Source: Microcystis wesenbergii NRERC-220 (GTDB lineage: Bacteria; Cyanobacteriota; Cyanobacteriia; Cyanobacteriales; Microcystaceae). Taken from it: a stretch of 64,000 nucleotides of DNA. The first letter of the stretch is position 1, and each line of letters opens with the position of its first letter. Positions 52,605-62,510 of the stretch are shown piece after piece. The position numbers were made by a program, and so were the translations under genes. A model generated the notes under the pieces. That model saw only the letters and a list, made by a program, of their open reading frames with translations, did no database searches and had not been told where the DNA came from. The stretch spans positions 2,803,501-2,867,500 of the forward strand of contig NZ_JAVSJA010000001.1 of assembly GCF_032027425.1 (NCBI RefSeq), read 5' to 3'.

Positions 52605-55220
52605 GTGCGAAACGTTTAGGCATGAAATAGGGCTGAAATGCCTGAAATAACCGCCTAGTAAGGTCTTCAGTCCCTTGACTGAATCTAAAAGGTCAACCTT
52701 GACCAACCTTATAACTGTTTATATGTCCCGACGTTTAGTATCACTTGATACCAAGCTAGGCAAGGGGACTCAAGGTCAAAACACTTTGTAACAATTATTT
52801 ACAATTGTCTCAAAGGTGAGAGTAACGGCGATAGCCACCCCCAGATTCAGAAGTCACAACTCTGGGACTGAAGCGGGGAACGGAAGGCTCCGAGGTATAA
52901 CCTAACACCAGAATCGAGACCAATGCCAACCATCCATGATTAGGCGTGAGCCGAATGTCTGACCTGAACCATCGTAATTAATAAGCAGTGAAATAGGTTG
53001 ACACACTGCGTTCAAAAGAATAAGGGAAACAGTGAGAAAATTTTGCTTTTAACTCACACAGACCTTTAAAGTACCCCGGTGGAGAGGATAAATCTAAAGA
53101 TGGAATGCCCATATAAACGGAACGTAATAAACCCCTTTAAGGCTCTGGTATCGGTCGAAATACCCAGTAGTGATAAGTGTAAGCGCAAGCCTTAAAGGGT
53201 GTGAGATGTAACCAAAAGCCAACGCTTGACGGTAATAGTCAGGATATGCTGACGGGTTACGGTTTGATTGTAAGGATAGAGTTCAGTAGGAGTCTATATG
53301 ACGAAATCGAGAGAAGGTAAAGGGTTCGGGAAACCGAAAACCACTAAGACTACGAATGTATGGAAGGCTATCAATTGGGCGAAAGTCCAAAGATATGTTT
53401 TCAAGCTCCAAAAGAGGATATACCAAGCGGCTAAATCGGGACAGGATGCAAAGGTTAGAAGGTTGCAACGTCTATTGGTGAAATCGTACTACGCTCGCCT
53501 ATTAGCGGTTCGCAAAGTAACCCAAGATAACCAAGGAAAGAAAACAGCAGGAGTCGATGGAATGATAGCAGTATCCCCAGAACAAAGGCTAAATCTAACC
53601 GAAGAAATCAAGGGAACACTTAAAGCAAAACCACTAAGAAGGGTATGGATTCCTAAACCCGGCAGGGACGAAAAACGCCCACTAGGAATACCAACCATCA
53701 AAGACAGAGCTAGACAAGCGTTGATTAAATCGGCACTTGAACCAGAATGGGAGTCAAAAATGGAAGGAACCAGTTATGGTTTCCGACCGGGAAGGTCTGC
53801 CCATGACGCAATATCAAGGATATACACCACCATTAATCAAGGTAGCTACTTTGTATTAGATGCCGATATTGCCAAGTGTTTTGACCGAATTAATCACAAC
53901 TTTTTACTGTCTAAAATTCATTGTCCAAGTTCCCTGAAAAGAGACATTAAACAATGGCTTAAAGCAGGAGTATTGGATAACGGCGTATTTGAAGAAACAG
54001 AAACAGGGACACCACAAGGAGGGGTAATAAGTCCACTACTTGCCAACATCGCACTGGATGGAATGATGAGATTAATTGAAACTTTATTTCCCAAAAAGAG
54101 ATATATCCAAGCCGTCTCAATAAGATACGCCGATGATTTTGTAGTAATTTCCCCATCACTCGAAATCATTGAACAGTGCAAAACTGCTATTTCTGAATGG
54201 TTAAAACCCATTGGATTAGAACTCAAACCAGAGAAAACCAGAGTGTGTCATACACTCAACCCCATTGAATACAATGGGAAAACAGAAGAACCCGGTTTTG
54301 ACTTTCTAGGATTCAATATCAGACAATATCCAGTAGGAAAATACAAATCTGGGAAAACAGGAGGGAGAGGAAGCCGATTAATTGGTCACAAAACCCACAT
54401 TAAACCCAGTCAAAAAGCAGTTAAAGCCCACACAGAAGCGATTAAAGGTGTAATCAAAAAATACAAAACAGCACCTCAATCAGCCTTGATTAGTCATTTA
54501 AACCCAATTATTAGAGGTTGGGCTAACTACTACTCAGGAGTAGTATCCACAGATACCTTCAATAAACTAGACTACACAATCTGGTTAATGTTAAGGGCAT
54601 GGACAGTAGCAAGATGCGGTAAAGCGAACTACGAAAAACTGAGAAACTATTTTAGACCGGGTACAGTTAAACTCAGCAATGGGAAAGAAAGACACGAATC
54701 TTGGTTATTTCAAACCAAAGATGGTTATCAATTATGGAAACATAATTGGACACCAATTGTCAGACATACCCTAGTACGCCCCGACGCATCACCTTATGAC
54801 GGAAATTGGACTTACTGGGCGACCAGAAGAGGACAAGCAATCGACACACCGACAAGAGTAGCCAAACTACTTAAGAAGCAACAAGGCAAGTGTAGCCGAT
54901 GTGGGCAGTATTTCACCCCATCGGATTTAATTGAAGTTGACCACATTCACCCTCTAAGCTTAGGCGGAAAGGATGAATATAAGAACCTTCAATTACTACA
55001 CCGCCACTGTCACGATGATAAATCGGCATCGGATGGAAGCCTAAAAATCATCTACATTGACACCATCAGAAGTTAATGTAGATAATACAAGGACAACCAA
55101 AAGATGTCAAGTTGTATCCTTAACAGGGGAACAGTCAAACTAGGAGCCGTGTGATGCGAAAGTATCACGCACGGTTCTGAATGGGAGGGGAGGTCGGTGA
55201 CGACCTTCTCGACCCCTAAT
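52605..55220 (+). mobile_element. Group II intron A (about 2.6 kb)
   Basis: The 5' end GTGCGAAACG fits the GUGYG consensus; about 690 bases of ribozyme domains I-III precede the ORF. Domain V is GAGCCGTGTGATGCGAAAGT then ATCACGCACGGTTC at 55144-55177, and the domain VI hairpin GAGGTCGGTGACGACCTTCT follows, ending near CCCCTAAT. End positions are inferred by alignment with intron B. Contains an intact maturase. Confidence 0.88.
53298..55076 (+). CDS. ltrA: Group II intron reverse transcriptase/maturase with HNH endonuclease
   Basis: 592 aa. RT domain from about residue 65: GKKTAGVDGM, RRVWIPKPGRDEKRPLGIPT, YGFRPGRSAHDAI, DADIAKCFDRINH, TPQGGVISPLLANIAL and the catalytic IRYADDFVVIS (about 278). 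Maturase X domain includes NPIIRGWANYYSGVVS. The C-terminal HNH nuclease has CSRCGQYFTPSDLIEVDHIH and HRHCHDD. All catalytic residues are intact, so the intron may be mobile. Its relation to the remnant at 39796 shows past mobility. Confidence 0.95.
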   Translation: MTKSREGKGFGKPKTTKTTNVWKAINWAKVQRYVFKLQKRIYQAAKSGQDAKVRRLQRLLVKSYYARLLAVRKVTQDNQGKKTAGVDGMIAVSPEQRLNLTEEIKGTLKAKPLRRVWIPKPGRDEKRPLGIPTIKDRARQALIKSALEPEWESKMEGTSYGFRPGRSAHDAISRIYTTINQGSYFVLDADIAKCFDRINHNFLLSKIHCPSSLKRDIKQWLKAGVLDNGVFEETETGTPQGGVISPLLANIALDGMMRLIETLFPKKRYIQAVSIRYADDFVVISPSLEIIEQCKTAISEWLKPIGLELKPEKTRVCHTLNPIEYNGKTEEPGFDFLGFNIRQYPVGKYKSGKTGGRGSRLIGHKTHIKPSQKAVKAHTEAIKGVIKKYKTAPQSALISHLNPIIRGWANYYSGVVSTDTFNKLDYTIWLMLRAWTVARCGKANYEKLRNYFRPGTVKLSNGKERHESWLFQTKDGYQLWKHNWTPIVRHTLVRPDASPYDGNWTYWATRRGQAIDTPTRVAKLLKKQQGKCSRCGQYFTPSDLIEVDHIHPLSLGGKDEYKNLQLLHRHCHDDKSASDGSLKIIYIDTIRS

Positions 55221-55302
55221 CTAACGACTTCAATCAATGAGGATGGTGCGTTCTCAAAAATCCTGCATTAGGGAACGCACCCTACAGCGGTAGCCATCCC
55301 AC

Positions 55303-55509
55303 TTATTGACCTCGCCCTGGCTTACAGTCGGCAAAACTTAATGCCTCTGTGTCTAAAAAACTGGCGATCGCCATCTCAAGAATCGCTTCAACGGGATAAT
55401 CAATTTCAGTAGCGCGAGCAATCAAAGCATCCTGAATCCAGTCTGGTAAGCGTCTTAAAATAATTTCTGCATCAGTGGACGAGATTTGCTCTGAAAGTTT
55501 CGCTTGCAT
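55303..55509 (-). CDS. Small protein, possible antitoxin-like, unknown
   Basis: 68 aa starting MQAKLSEQISSTDAEIILRR. The core LPDWIQDALIARATEIDYPV then EAILEMAIASFLD looks like a compact helical DNA-binding protein, but I recognise no family. It overlaps the end of the GIY-YIG gene by 38 bases on the same strand, so it was probably expressed with it. Confidence 0.5.
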   Translation of the reverse strand: MQAKLSEQISSTDAEIILRRLPDWIQDALIARATEIDYPVEAILEMAIASFLDTEALSFADCKPGRGQ

Positions 55510-56038
55510 GGGTTAGGACTCCAGCATGAATTTGAACATTATAGGGTGGCTCAGTCGCTCTCAAAATGATCGCCTCTAGTTCTAATAGTAGCGCAGGGTT
55601 TTTCGAGTAAGGTATTGTCTGCACTGCTATGCGTACATCTTCGCTGTTGTATTGATCCAGCCAAGCCCACAAAAAAGCTTTGTGTCCACCTTTAAAACGA
55701 CCCCGTAAACTTTTGGTTTTACCAATGTAAAGCAATCCCTGAGATCTATGCCTGATACCATTTTTCTAAAGTAATGGCAGAGATGGTTAATTTCCCTCAC
55801 CCCCAACCCTTCTCCCAAAAAGGGAGAAAGGAGTAGAATGTCTGCCACGAATAAAGAAAAATGGTATGACTGCGTAAATGCCAGGACAATCAGGAATGTC
55901 ACTAAAATCCCGGCTCAAGGGTTGGCATTGCTCAAAGGGAGTAAACGCAATTGCATCCAAGACGCTTCTTGCTTGGTTCTGTATTTCAGAGTTGTTCGTT
56001 GGCACGGAAGGCAGATTATCGGTTGTCGAACTGATCAT
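55472..56038 (-). pseudogene. GIY-YIG nuclease-domain gene interrupted by a MITE
   Basis: The first piece from MISSTTDNLPSVPTN ends SRDFSDIPDCPGIYAV, then MITE C copy 2 enters; the second piece reads RHRSQGLLYIGKTKSLRGRF then KGGHKAFLWAW. Together PGIYAV...LYIGKT is the GIY-YIG signature, and Arg and Glu (LLELEAIIL) of the nuclease follow. Removing 111 bp and one TGA restores 150 codons in frame. As it stands the protein is cut in the middle of the active site. Intron B ends 14 bases upstream of its ATG. Confidence 0.85.
55756..55866. mobile_element. MITE family C, copy 2 (111 bp), within the GIY-YIG gene
   Basis: Ends TACCATTTTTCTAAAGTAAT and, reversed, TACCATTTTTCTTTATTCG, as in copy 1 (26387-26538), flanked by TGA direct repeats (55753-55755 and 55867-55869). 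Interior shares GCAGAGATGGTTAAT and ATTCGTGGCAGAC with copy 1 on the opposite strand. Confidence 0.92.
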
Positions 56039-56653
56039 GCCACAGAAAAAGATGGGTAGAGTCGATGGGAGGTATTATCCTCCGCACCTCTCTCTTAGAG
56101 CCGAGCGTGCGACTTTCACCGCACTCGGCTCCCGATAATCTTAGCTTTCACTTTTGCACCTGTGGATGTAATCGTGGCATGATTCGTGTACTGCCAAAAG
56201 ATTATTGGCTCGACCATTAGCGTGATTTCTATCGATGTGGTGCAGATGTATTCTTTCCTCATCAATAAATTTCAAGCCACAATATCCACAGGTATGGTTC
56301 TGTCGGATTAAAGACCTAGAAGTTGCTCCATCGTAAAGTTTGGACTGTCTCTTAGACCAGTAAACTAAGTCACCGTTAAAAGGCGAATAATCTCCTCTAA
56401 CGTTGATGTGCTTGTTTTCTGAATATGGCACAGGTGGAAACGCTTTTTTGACTAAATTTGCAGCCATCTGGCGGTTTACCTTTTTTTCTTTTAAGAACAC
56501 TTTATATGTCCTATGATTAAGTTGCCATAATGAGAATCTTGAGCCATTCAGTTTACAATAGCGGTGGTAGTTTCTCCATCCTCTGACTATTGGAGCTAAT
56601 TTTTGGGCTTTAATCTTTGCCCCATAATTCGAGTGATTGATGATGGCTTTAAC

Positions 56654-57828
56654 CAGAAGTGTTGAACGTTGAGAAAAGTCAGAAAAAAAATGCTATTATA
56701 GATAGAATCTAGACAACTTATTCCCCTCACAATAGGGAGTTTGCCCTGATGACGAATTTTTCAAAACTCATAAAAGAGCTTCTCAAACCACTGCCTAAAA
56801 ATGACTACCCCGCTTTAGATACTTTTACATTTTTGTCCTGTTGGATTGGTTTTGCTTTAGATAAAAGCATCGTCAGTATGAGGGACTTATGCAGTAGAAT
56901 GGTACTTCAAGGAATTAATGTAAATTTATCCACATTTTCTAAGGCAAGCAAAATTAGAGAAACAAGTCCATTTGAGAAAGTCATTGTCGAATTAAATAAG
57001 CGTTTAGTTGCCAAAAAAGGAATAGAGAATGCGCGAGCTTTATTTCCTATTGACTCAACAATAATTAGCTTAACCAGTAAATTACTATGGTCCCAGGGAT
57101 GGCATCAAGTAAAACTATTCTCTGGTCTTAATAGTATCACAACAGAGGTGGTCGGAATACTCATCCATTTTGGTCAAGGTCATGACTCAAAAGAAGGAGG
57201 AAAAACGATAGAAGCAATTCCTGTAAATGGAGTTGGAGCAATGGATAGAGGATTTGCGTCTAATCAAAGAATCACCGAATTATTAGAGAGTAGTGACAAG
57301 CATTTTGTCTTGAGAGTGAAAAATAATATTAGCCTAGAGATGCTCGAAAATGGCAAGTGTAAACTCGGAAAAGATAAAAGACAAATAGAAGTAAGAGTAG
57401 TCGCTTTTTGCGACCTAGAAAGTCAAACAGAATTTCGGCTGGCGACAGATTTACCTCTAGAAGGAGAAGGAGCAGTTAGTAATGAAGAAGTTGCCGAAAT
57501 TTACATCCAAAGATGGCAAATAGAACTGCTGTGGAAATTTTTAAAAATGCATCTAAAGTTGGATAATCTAATCACTAAAAACGAGAACGGAATCCGCCTA
57601 CAGATCTATAGTTGCATTATCGCTTATCTGATTCTACAGCTAATAGATATTGAAGAAGGATTTGGGAAAAGCTTATTAGACAAACTGCGCTATTTACAGA
57701 GTTTCATGTGTCAACATATTAGCTATGTACACTGGTTCCGGAGGATTGTCTATTCAATTTAAAATTTGATGTTATAGGGGTATTATGCTTGTCAATGTAA
57801 AGTTTTATTACAGGATTCAACGTTTCTG
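56654..57828 (+). mobile_element. IS4-family insertion sequence in intron B (1175 bp)
   Basis: Flanked by the 9-bp direct repeat GGCTTTAAC (56645-56653 and 57829-57837). Ends CAGAAGTGTTGAACG and, reversed, CAGAAACGTTGAATCC. Confidence 0.93.
56749..57762 (+). CDS. IS4-family transposase
   Basis: 337 aa, one uninterrupted frame. DDE residues: FPIDSTIISLTSKL (first Asp), VGAMDRGFASNQRI (second Asp) and EIYIQRWQIELLWKFLKMHL then KLDN (Glu with the YREK-like region). Length a little short but all three catalytic acids are present. The element has clean target repeats and probably moved recently. Confidence 0.9.
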   Translation: MTNFSKLIKELLKPLPKNDYPALDTFTFLSCWIGFALDKSIVSMRDLCSRMVLQGINVNLSTFSKASKIRETSPFEKVIVELNKRLVAKKGIENARALFPIDSTIISLTSKLLWSQGWHQVKLFSGLNSITTEVVGILIHFGQGHDSKEGGKTIEAIPVNGVGAMDRGFASNQRITELLESSDKHFVLRVKNNISLEMLENGKCKLGKDKRQIEVRVVAFCDLESQTEFRLATDLPLEGEGAVSNEEVAEIYIQRWQIELLWKFLKMHLKLDNLITKNENGIRLQIYSCIIAYLILQLIDIEEGFGKSLLDKLRYLQSFMCQHISYVHWFRRIVYSI

Positions 57829-58265
57829 GGCTTTAACTTTCTGACGAAAGGCTTTAAAGTTTTCCTCTGAGGGATAACTTCTAAATTTTCCGTTGGCTTG
57901 CACAACAAAGTGCCACCCTAGAAAGTCAAATCCTTCTGTCGAGGCTACTAACCTTGTCTTCGATGGCTTAATGTTTAGACCTCTTGTAGCTAGAAAACTT
58001 GCGACTTTTTCCAGAATCTCTTCCGCTTTATCTTGGGGTTTAAGAAGGAACACCAAATCGTCAGCATATCTGACTGAGTAGTGAATATTCTCTATTCCAT
58101 TGAGAGCGATGTTTGCTAGTAATGGACTCACGACACCTCCTTGGGGAGTTCCTTGTTCAGGAAATTCTGGGTTAACTCCTGCTTTTAATGGGACTTAAAC
58201 GCTCAACAAAGGTTTAATCGAGTATAATCGTTACAGAATAAGCACTTTACGTTGAAAAATCAGCG

Positions 58266-59523
58266 ATGAAAGAGACAACCCCAGCCGCGATGCCCCCATG
58301 CTTTGACCGATGGTGTCGGCGGTTTGACAATTGCTTCAAAAACGAAGCGCAAAAAAACGGCTTCAGACAATATTTAGGAGGATTATTAGGGGAAAGTGAG
58401 AGGAAAAACCTCACTCAAATGGCCAATAATGCCGTCGGAGTAGTTTATAACCGATTACATCACTTTTTGACCGAATCGCCTTGGTCAGACCGTCAGGTAA
58501 ATGAATGTCGCTTGCAAGTGATGAACCAATGCCGCCAGACGCAAATCCCCCGAGGATTTTCCCTGATTGTCGATGACTCAGGACATCGAAAAAGTGGCAA
58601 TCTGACCGCCGGAGTTGGGAGGCAGTACCTGGGAGAAATTGGCTCCCACAGACAACGGAATAGTCGCCGTAACTACTCATCTCTACGACGGCAAAAAAAG
58701 TGTACCCCTAGACATTGAAATTTATCAACCGGCTAGTTCCTTAGCCGAGGGGAAAGAAGACAAAGAATTTAAGAAGAAACCAGAGATAGCGATAGATTTA
58801 ATTGACCGGAGCTTAACCAGAGGCTATCGACCGAAAATCGGGTTAATTGATGCTGGTTATGGCAATAACACGAGTTTTCTAAAAGCCCTGGAAGAAAGAA
58901 AGCTAAAATACTTAGGAGGAGTAGCCAAAAATCGAAAAGTAATTATTGAAAAAGAAGGGGGTGTGGAAGAAACAATCCAGCTTGAGCAACTAGCAAAAAG
59001 CTTATCAGAAGGGGATTTTGAGAAAATAACTATTCAGCTAGAGCGAGAAAAAACGGTTTGGGTAGCGGTATTCAGAGCGAAAATATCTCAACTAGAAGGA
59101 GAAAGGAACTTGGCTATCGTCATGAATGCAAGTTCAATTGAAAAAGCAACAGAGGTGGACTATTTCATCACCAATGTAGTTGAGGCAGATACAGTAACAG
59201 CGTCGTGGATAGTGAGGACTTACACCGAAAGAAATTGGGTGGAAGTATTCTACCGAGAAGCCAAAGGATGGTTAGGGTTAAGGGAATACCAAGTCAGGGA
59301 TAAACGAAGCTTACTTCGTCATTTTATCTTGGGGTTTTGTGCCTATACATTTATCTTGTGGCATAAGTTAACTGGGGGATTGCAAAGGCGGTGGGCGAAT
59401 CGACCTTTAAACACTTTTGTGGAAGCCTTGGAAGCTTTTCGGACAGCGATGTCTTTCCGTTTCTTTGAGTGGCTGACCGAGAATCGGGATGTGTTTGCCG
59501 CTTACAAAGCCAGTTTAGGCTTT
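58266..59523 (+). pseudogene. IS701-type transposase with a frameshift and a displaced C-terminus
   Basis: Frame one (from 58266) gives FSLIVDDSGHRKSGNLTAGV then GRQYLGEIG; frame two carries TDNGIVAVTTHLYDGKKSV, IGLIDAGYGNN and ERNWVEVFYREAKGWLGLRE. They join at about 58648, where GGCTCCCACAGAC has one C too many. The nested IS5-type element enters after ...SLGF; beyond it GTT TGG GCT TGA (60745-60756) restores the end VWA. With both repaired the gene is 422 codons. At present it cannot make a whole protein. Confidence 0.88.
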
Positions 59524-60741
59524 AGAACTCTTGCAAATTAATTATATGTTATAATGATGGGTTAACTAATTTTCCCCAAAAAATCAGTTAATCAGTACAT
59601 TTGTCCTGAATGAAAACTTGAAGTTTAACTTTTAACTCAAAACTCTTTAGAGCTGCTTTAATTTGGTTATCAAAACCTCTTTATTTAAGCGGCACAAACT
59701 ATCTCAATTATAAAAATTGAGAATAAATTCTCCTTGACTTGATTAATCTTTAGGCAACTTTTAAGAAGCTGCTATACCTATCCCTAACTCACAGTTATAA
59801 ATAGCCGCCAACAAGTTAACTCTTAAACTATATCTTCGACGACGATTCCGATATTTACAGGATAAGATTTTAAAGATTTTGAGTTTCCTATTTATAGGTT
59901 CAATGATAATCCTTTCTTTGGCTAAAGCCTTGTTATACTCTTTTTCTAACTCTGTTAATTTTCTATTTTTCGATTTCTTTTTCGGTGTATAACTATTACT
60001 ATGGTATGCAGCTATTCCCTGATAACCACTGTCTTCTATGCTGGTAGTTAAAGGATGAAAACGAACTCGACTTTTTTTAAATAAACTAAAATCATGACCT
60101 CTACCTTTCCCACAAAAGACACAGATAATTTCCTCTGTATTTTGATCAGCTACTAATTGGGATTTTAAAGTATGATAACCTCTTTTACCCCCCAAAAAAT
60201 CTTTCTGTTTCTTTTGGGGGCGTTCAATGGGAGTTTCCGTTACATCCATTACCGTTATGACCGGTATCTCTGCTTGATTGAGTAAAGCTTTTTTTCCTTT
60301 TAAACGGAAGTTTCCCGATTGTAAAAGCATTTTTTCCGTCTTATTTACAATCCGACCTATAGTTGATTCTGATAGTTCCCAGCTTGTACCAATGTGAAAA
60401 TATGTTCTATATTCTCGCCAATATTCTAACGTTACTAAAACTTGTTCTTCTATAGATAGTTTAGGTTTCGGTCCCCTTTTAGATGGTGAATTAGAGTCGG
60501 CTTCAACACTTTTTACTGATTCTACCATCTTTCTATATGTTTGTTTATACACACCGAAACGGCGTTTGAATTGTTCATCTGATAAGTTTTGATAATCCAT
60601 AATTTTGCTAATAAACATAGCAAAATTATAGATGATTTCCTGACCTAAGATCACATTTTATTCTTTTTTCCACTTCAATCTAAGAATTGAGAAAAAAGCA
60701 AAACCCTCCATTATACCATAAAAAAATTATGCAAGAGGTCT
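59524..60741 (-). mobile_element. IS5-type insertion sequence nested in the IS701-type element (1218 bp)
   Basis: Ends AGAACTCTTGCAAATTAATT and, reversed, AGACCTCTTGCATAATTTTT, flanked by TTT (59521-59523 and 60742-60744). The inner part of both ends has TATAATG, a likely promoter for the transposase on the right side. Confidence 0.88.
59761..60600 (-). CDS. IS5-family transposase (DDE_Tnp_4 type)
   Basis: 279 aa from MDYQNLSDEQFKRRF. N-terminal helix-turn-helix (YFHIGTSWELSESTIGRIVN), then VITVMDVTETPIERPQKKQK (first Asp), TTSIEDSGYQGIA (second Asp) and KERIIIEPINRKLKIFKILS (Glu), DFLGGKRGYHTLKSQ between. A longer frame to 60654 exists; I prefer the ATG at 60600. One intact frame; the youngest of the three insertions here by order. 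Confidence 0.88.
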   Translation of the reverse strand: MDYQNLSDEQFKRRFGVYKQTYRKMVESVKSVEADSNSPSKRGPKPKLSIEEQVLVTLEYWREYRTYFHIGTSWELSESTIGRIVNKTEKMLLQSGNFRLKGKKALLNQAEIPVITVMDVTETPIERPQKKQKDFLGGKRGYHTLKSQLVADQNTEEIICVFCGKGRGHDFSLFKKSRVRFHPLTTSIEDSGYQGIAAYHSNSYTPKKKSKNRKLTELEKEYNKALAKERIIIEPINRKLKIFKILSCKYRNRRRRYSLRVNLLAAIYNCELGIGIAAS

Positions 60742-62510
60742 TTTGTTTGGGCTTGAAATTTGTTTAAGTCCCATTAAGCATCTCATCAATCCAGCTTTGA
60801 TGCTTTGGGGAGCAATGATTAATTCCCTTAATGTGTTGTGGTTGATTCTATCGAAGCATTTCTCGATGTCTAATTCTAGGATTCTTTTGTTTAATCCGTT
60901 GCTGCTACTTCTTAAGTTTAAGAAGAGTATTTTTTGACAATCGTGAGCGGAACGTCCAGTTCTAAAACCGTAGCTCCTTTCGTGAAATGTGGCTTCGTGG
61001 GCAGGTTCTAGGGCGTATTTGACAAGACATTGCCAAGCTCTATCTGAGATGGTAGGAATTTTGAGCATCCGGGTTGTTCCATCCTTTTTGGCTATCGGAA
61101 TTTTTCTCAGTCCCTGATGTTGCCAATTCCAGACTTTGGTTTCTAGGACTGATTCTAATTCCCACCTTTCTCGGAATGAAAGTGATGCTTTCCCATCTAT
61201 TCCTGCTGTCTTCTTACCAGCATTTAGTTGAGTTACTTGACGAATTGCCAGTAATCTAGCACTTCGAGATTTTAAGATTAGCTTTTGAAGATTTTTGGCT
61301 TTTGCCTTGTCTCCTACTCTCATGGCTTTCCACAATCTACATTGTAGTCGGAATAGATTCCTACGGAGTTTCTTCCACGGAATGTTGTTCCACAGTTCTC
61401 TAAAACTATTACTAATCATGAGTCTAACTGGTCTCTACTTGGTTTCTTGTGTTCTGATTACCTCGAAGCAATTACGCTTCGTCCTACCCGATGTTAGGGG
61501 TTACGTTGCTCGTCCAACCTACTTGAGTTTCGACTTTTCTCTTGACCTAATCATCGTTTTTCTTCGTTCCGACTGTTGGATTGTTTTGACAACTTAGGGT
61601 TGACCACTTCACCCACCTTCAACTCTAGGGATAGCAGATACCGTAACGAAAGCTCTGCGAGTTTAGAAGGTTGAGTCAACATTTTTAGCTCAGATTGTTG
61701 CTCTGAAATTGGACGCTTTTTCTGGTTTTCCCTTATTGTCTCCCCGTTAACGCCAGTGCGCCTATCTGTTTTGGCTCTGATTGCGTCCTTGTTCCCCGCT
61801 TCAGCCTCTAGATTTCCGAGTCCAGTCACTGGGGGCAGGTCGGGAGTCACTGTGTCCCTTACAGGGTAGGTCTTTCACCTACATCCTTTTTGTCAGTTAT
61901 GCTGTTTTATCGGCACTCTAGGCTATTTATTCCCCTAGAAACGAATCGCACCTTTACATTTCATTAACGATCGGAACGATCAAACTGTGTTATACCCGAT
62001 CGCTTTGGCAATCACTTAATCTTGATGATCGATATGATGTAGTGGACTGTTTCAGCTAATTTGGTGCAATAGATTCTCCCGATTCCTCCTCCTCAAACAC
62101 AGGATAAAGATGTTTCAGCTTGACCCTAGTAGAGCATCAATTTTGTTTTGAGGGATAAAAAAAGAGCTAATCTGGAAGAAGTTATCCAACTTCAGACAAA
62201 AAAATGCCGAAGAAAAAATATATTGTAGATCTAACAGACTCCGAAAGAACTGAACTCGAGCAGCTAACCAAGAAAGGAAAAATAGCAGCTTACAAAATGA
62301 ACCATGCCAGAATACTACTTTTAGCAGACGTCAATCAACAGGAAGGTGGTTGGACTGACTCGAAAATTAGTGAAGCCTTAAATGTTGCTCAAGCCACCAT
62401 TGAGAGAGTACGAAAAAGATTGGTCGAGTCAGGAATTGAATCATCATTAACTCGAAAAAAGCAAGAACATCGCCGTGCCAAAATTATCGATGGGGAAAAG
62501 GAAGCACATC

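Larger units (their letters stand above)
58189..60773 (+). mobile_element. IS701-type insertion sequence in intron B, itself carrying an IS5-type element
   Basis: Flanked by TTAA (58185-58188 and 60774-60777), fitting the YTAR target of IS701 elements. Inverted ends TGGGACTTAAAC on both sides (12 of 12 identical). Without the nested element it is 1364 bp. Confidence 0.9.
56141..61419 (-). pseudogene. Intron B reverse transcriptase/maturase, in three pieces
   Basis: Piece 1 (61419-60778): MISNSFRELWNNIPWKKLRR to GLMRCL, with GKKTAGIDGKA, YGFRTGRSAHDCQ and ELDIEKCFDRINH. Piece 2 (58188-57829): KAGVNPEFPEQGTPQGGVVS to the YADD active site (VRYADDLVFLL) and DFLGWHF. Piece 3 (56653-56141): AIINHSNYG, LAPIVRGWRNYHRY (domain X) and the HNH end CGYCGLKFIDEERIHLHHID. 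Taking out both insertions and one copy of each target repeat leaves 1506 bases, exactly 501 codons plus stop in one frame. It is not functional now. Confidence 0.9.
56052..61951 (-). mobile_element. Group II intron B, split by IS4, IS701-type and IS5-type elements
   Basis: On the minus strand the 5' end is GTGCGATTCG at 61951. Domain V lies at 56098-56133: GAGCCGAGTGCGGTGAAAGT then CGCACGCTCGGCTC. A domain VI hairpin and CCCAT end it at about 56052. Of 5900 bases, 3773 are later insertions; the original intron was about 2.1 kb. It is a different lineage from intron A. The 5' stretch without ORF (61420-61951) is ribozyme sequence. Confidence 0.85.

Noticed and set aside
55742-56060. Idea that intron B interrupts the GIY-YIG coding sequence
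   Set aside because: Joining the deduced exon ends gives ATGAAATGTAAAG plus CTTTTTCTGTGGCATGA, which stops quickly; the intron more likely lies in the leader, before the ATG at 56038.
58648-58654. Programmed frameshift in the IS701-type transposase
   Set aside because: The shift is at a short C run with no slippery motif, and the gene is also broken by a nested IS, so a random mutation or sequence error is simpler.
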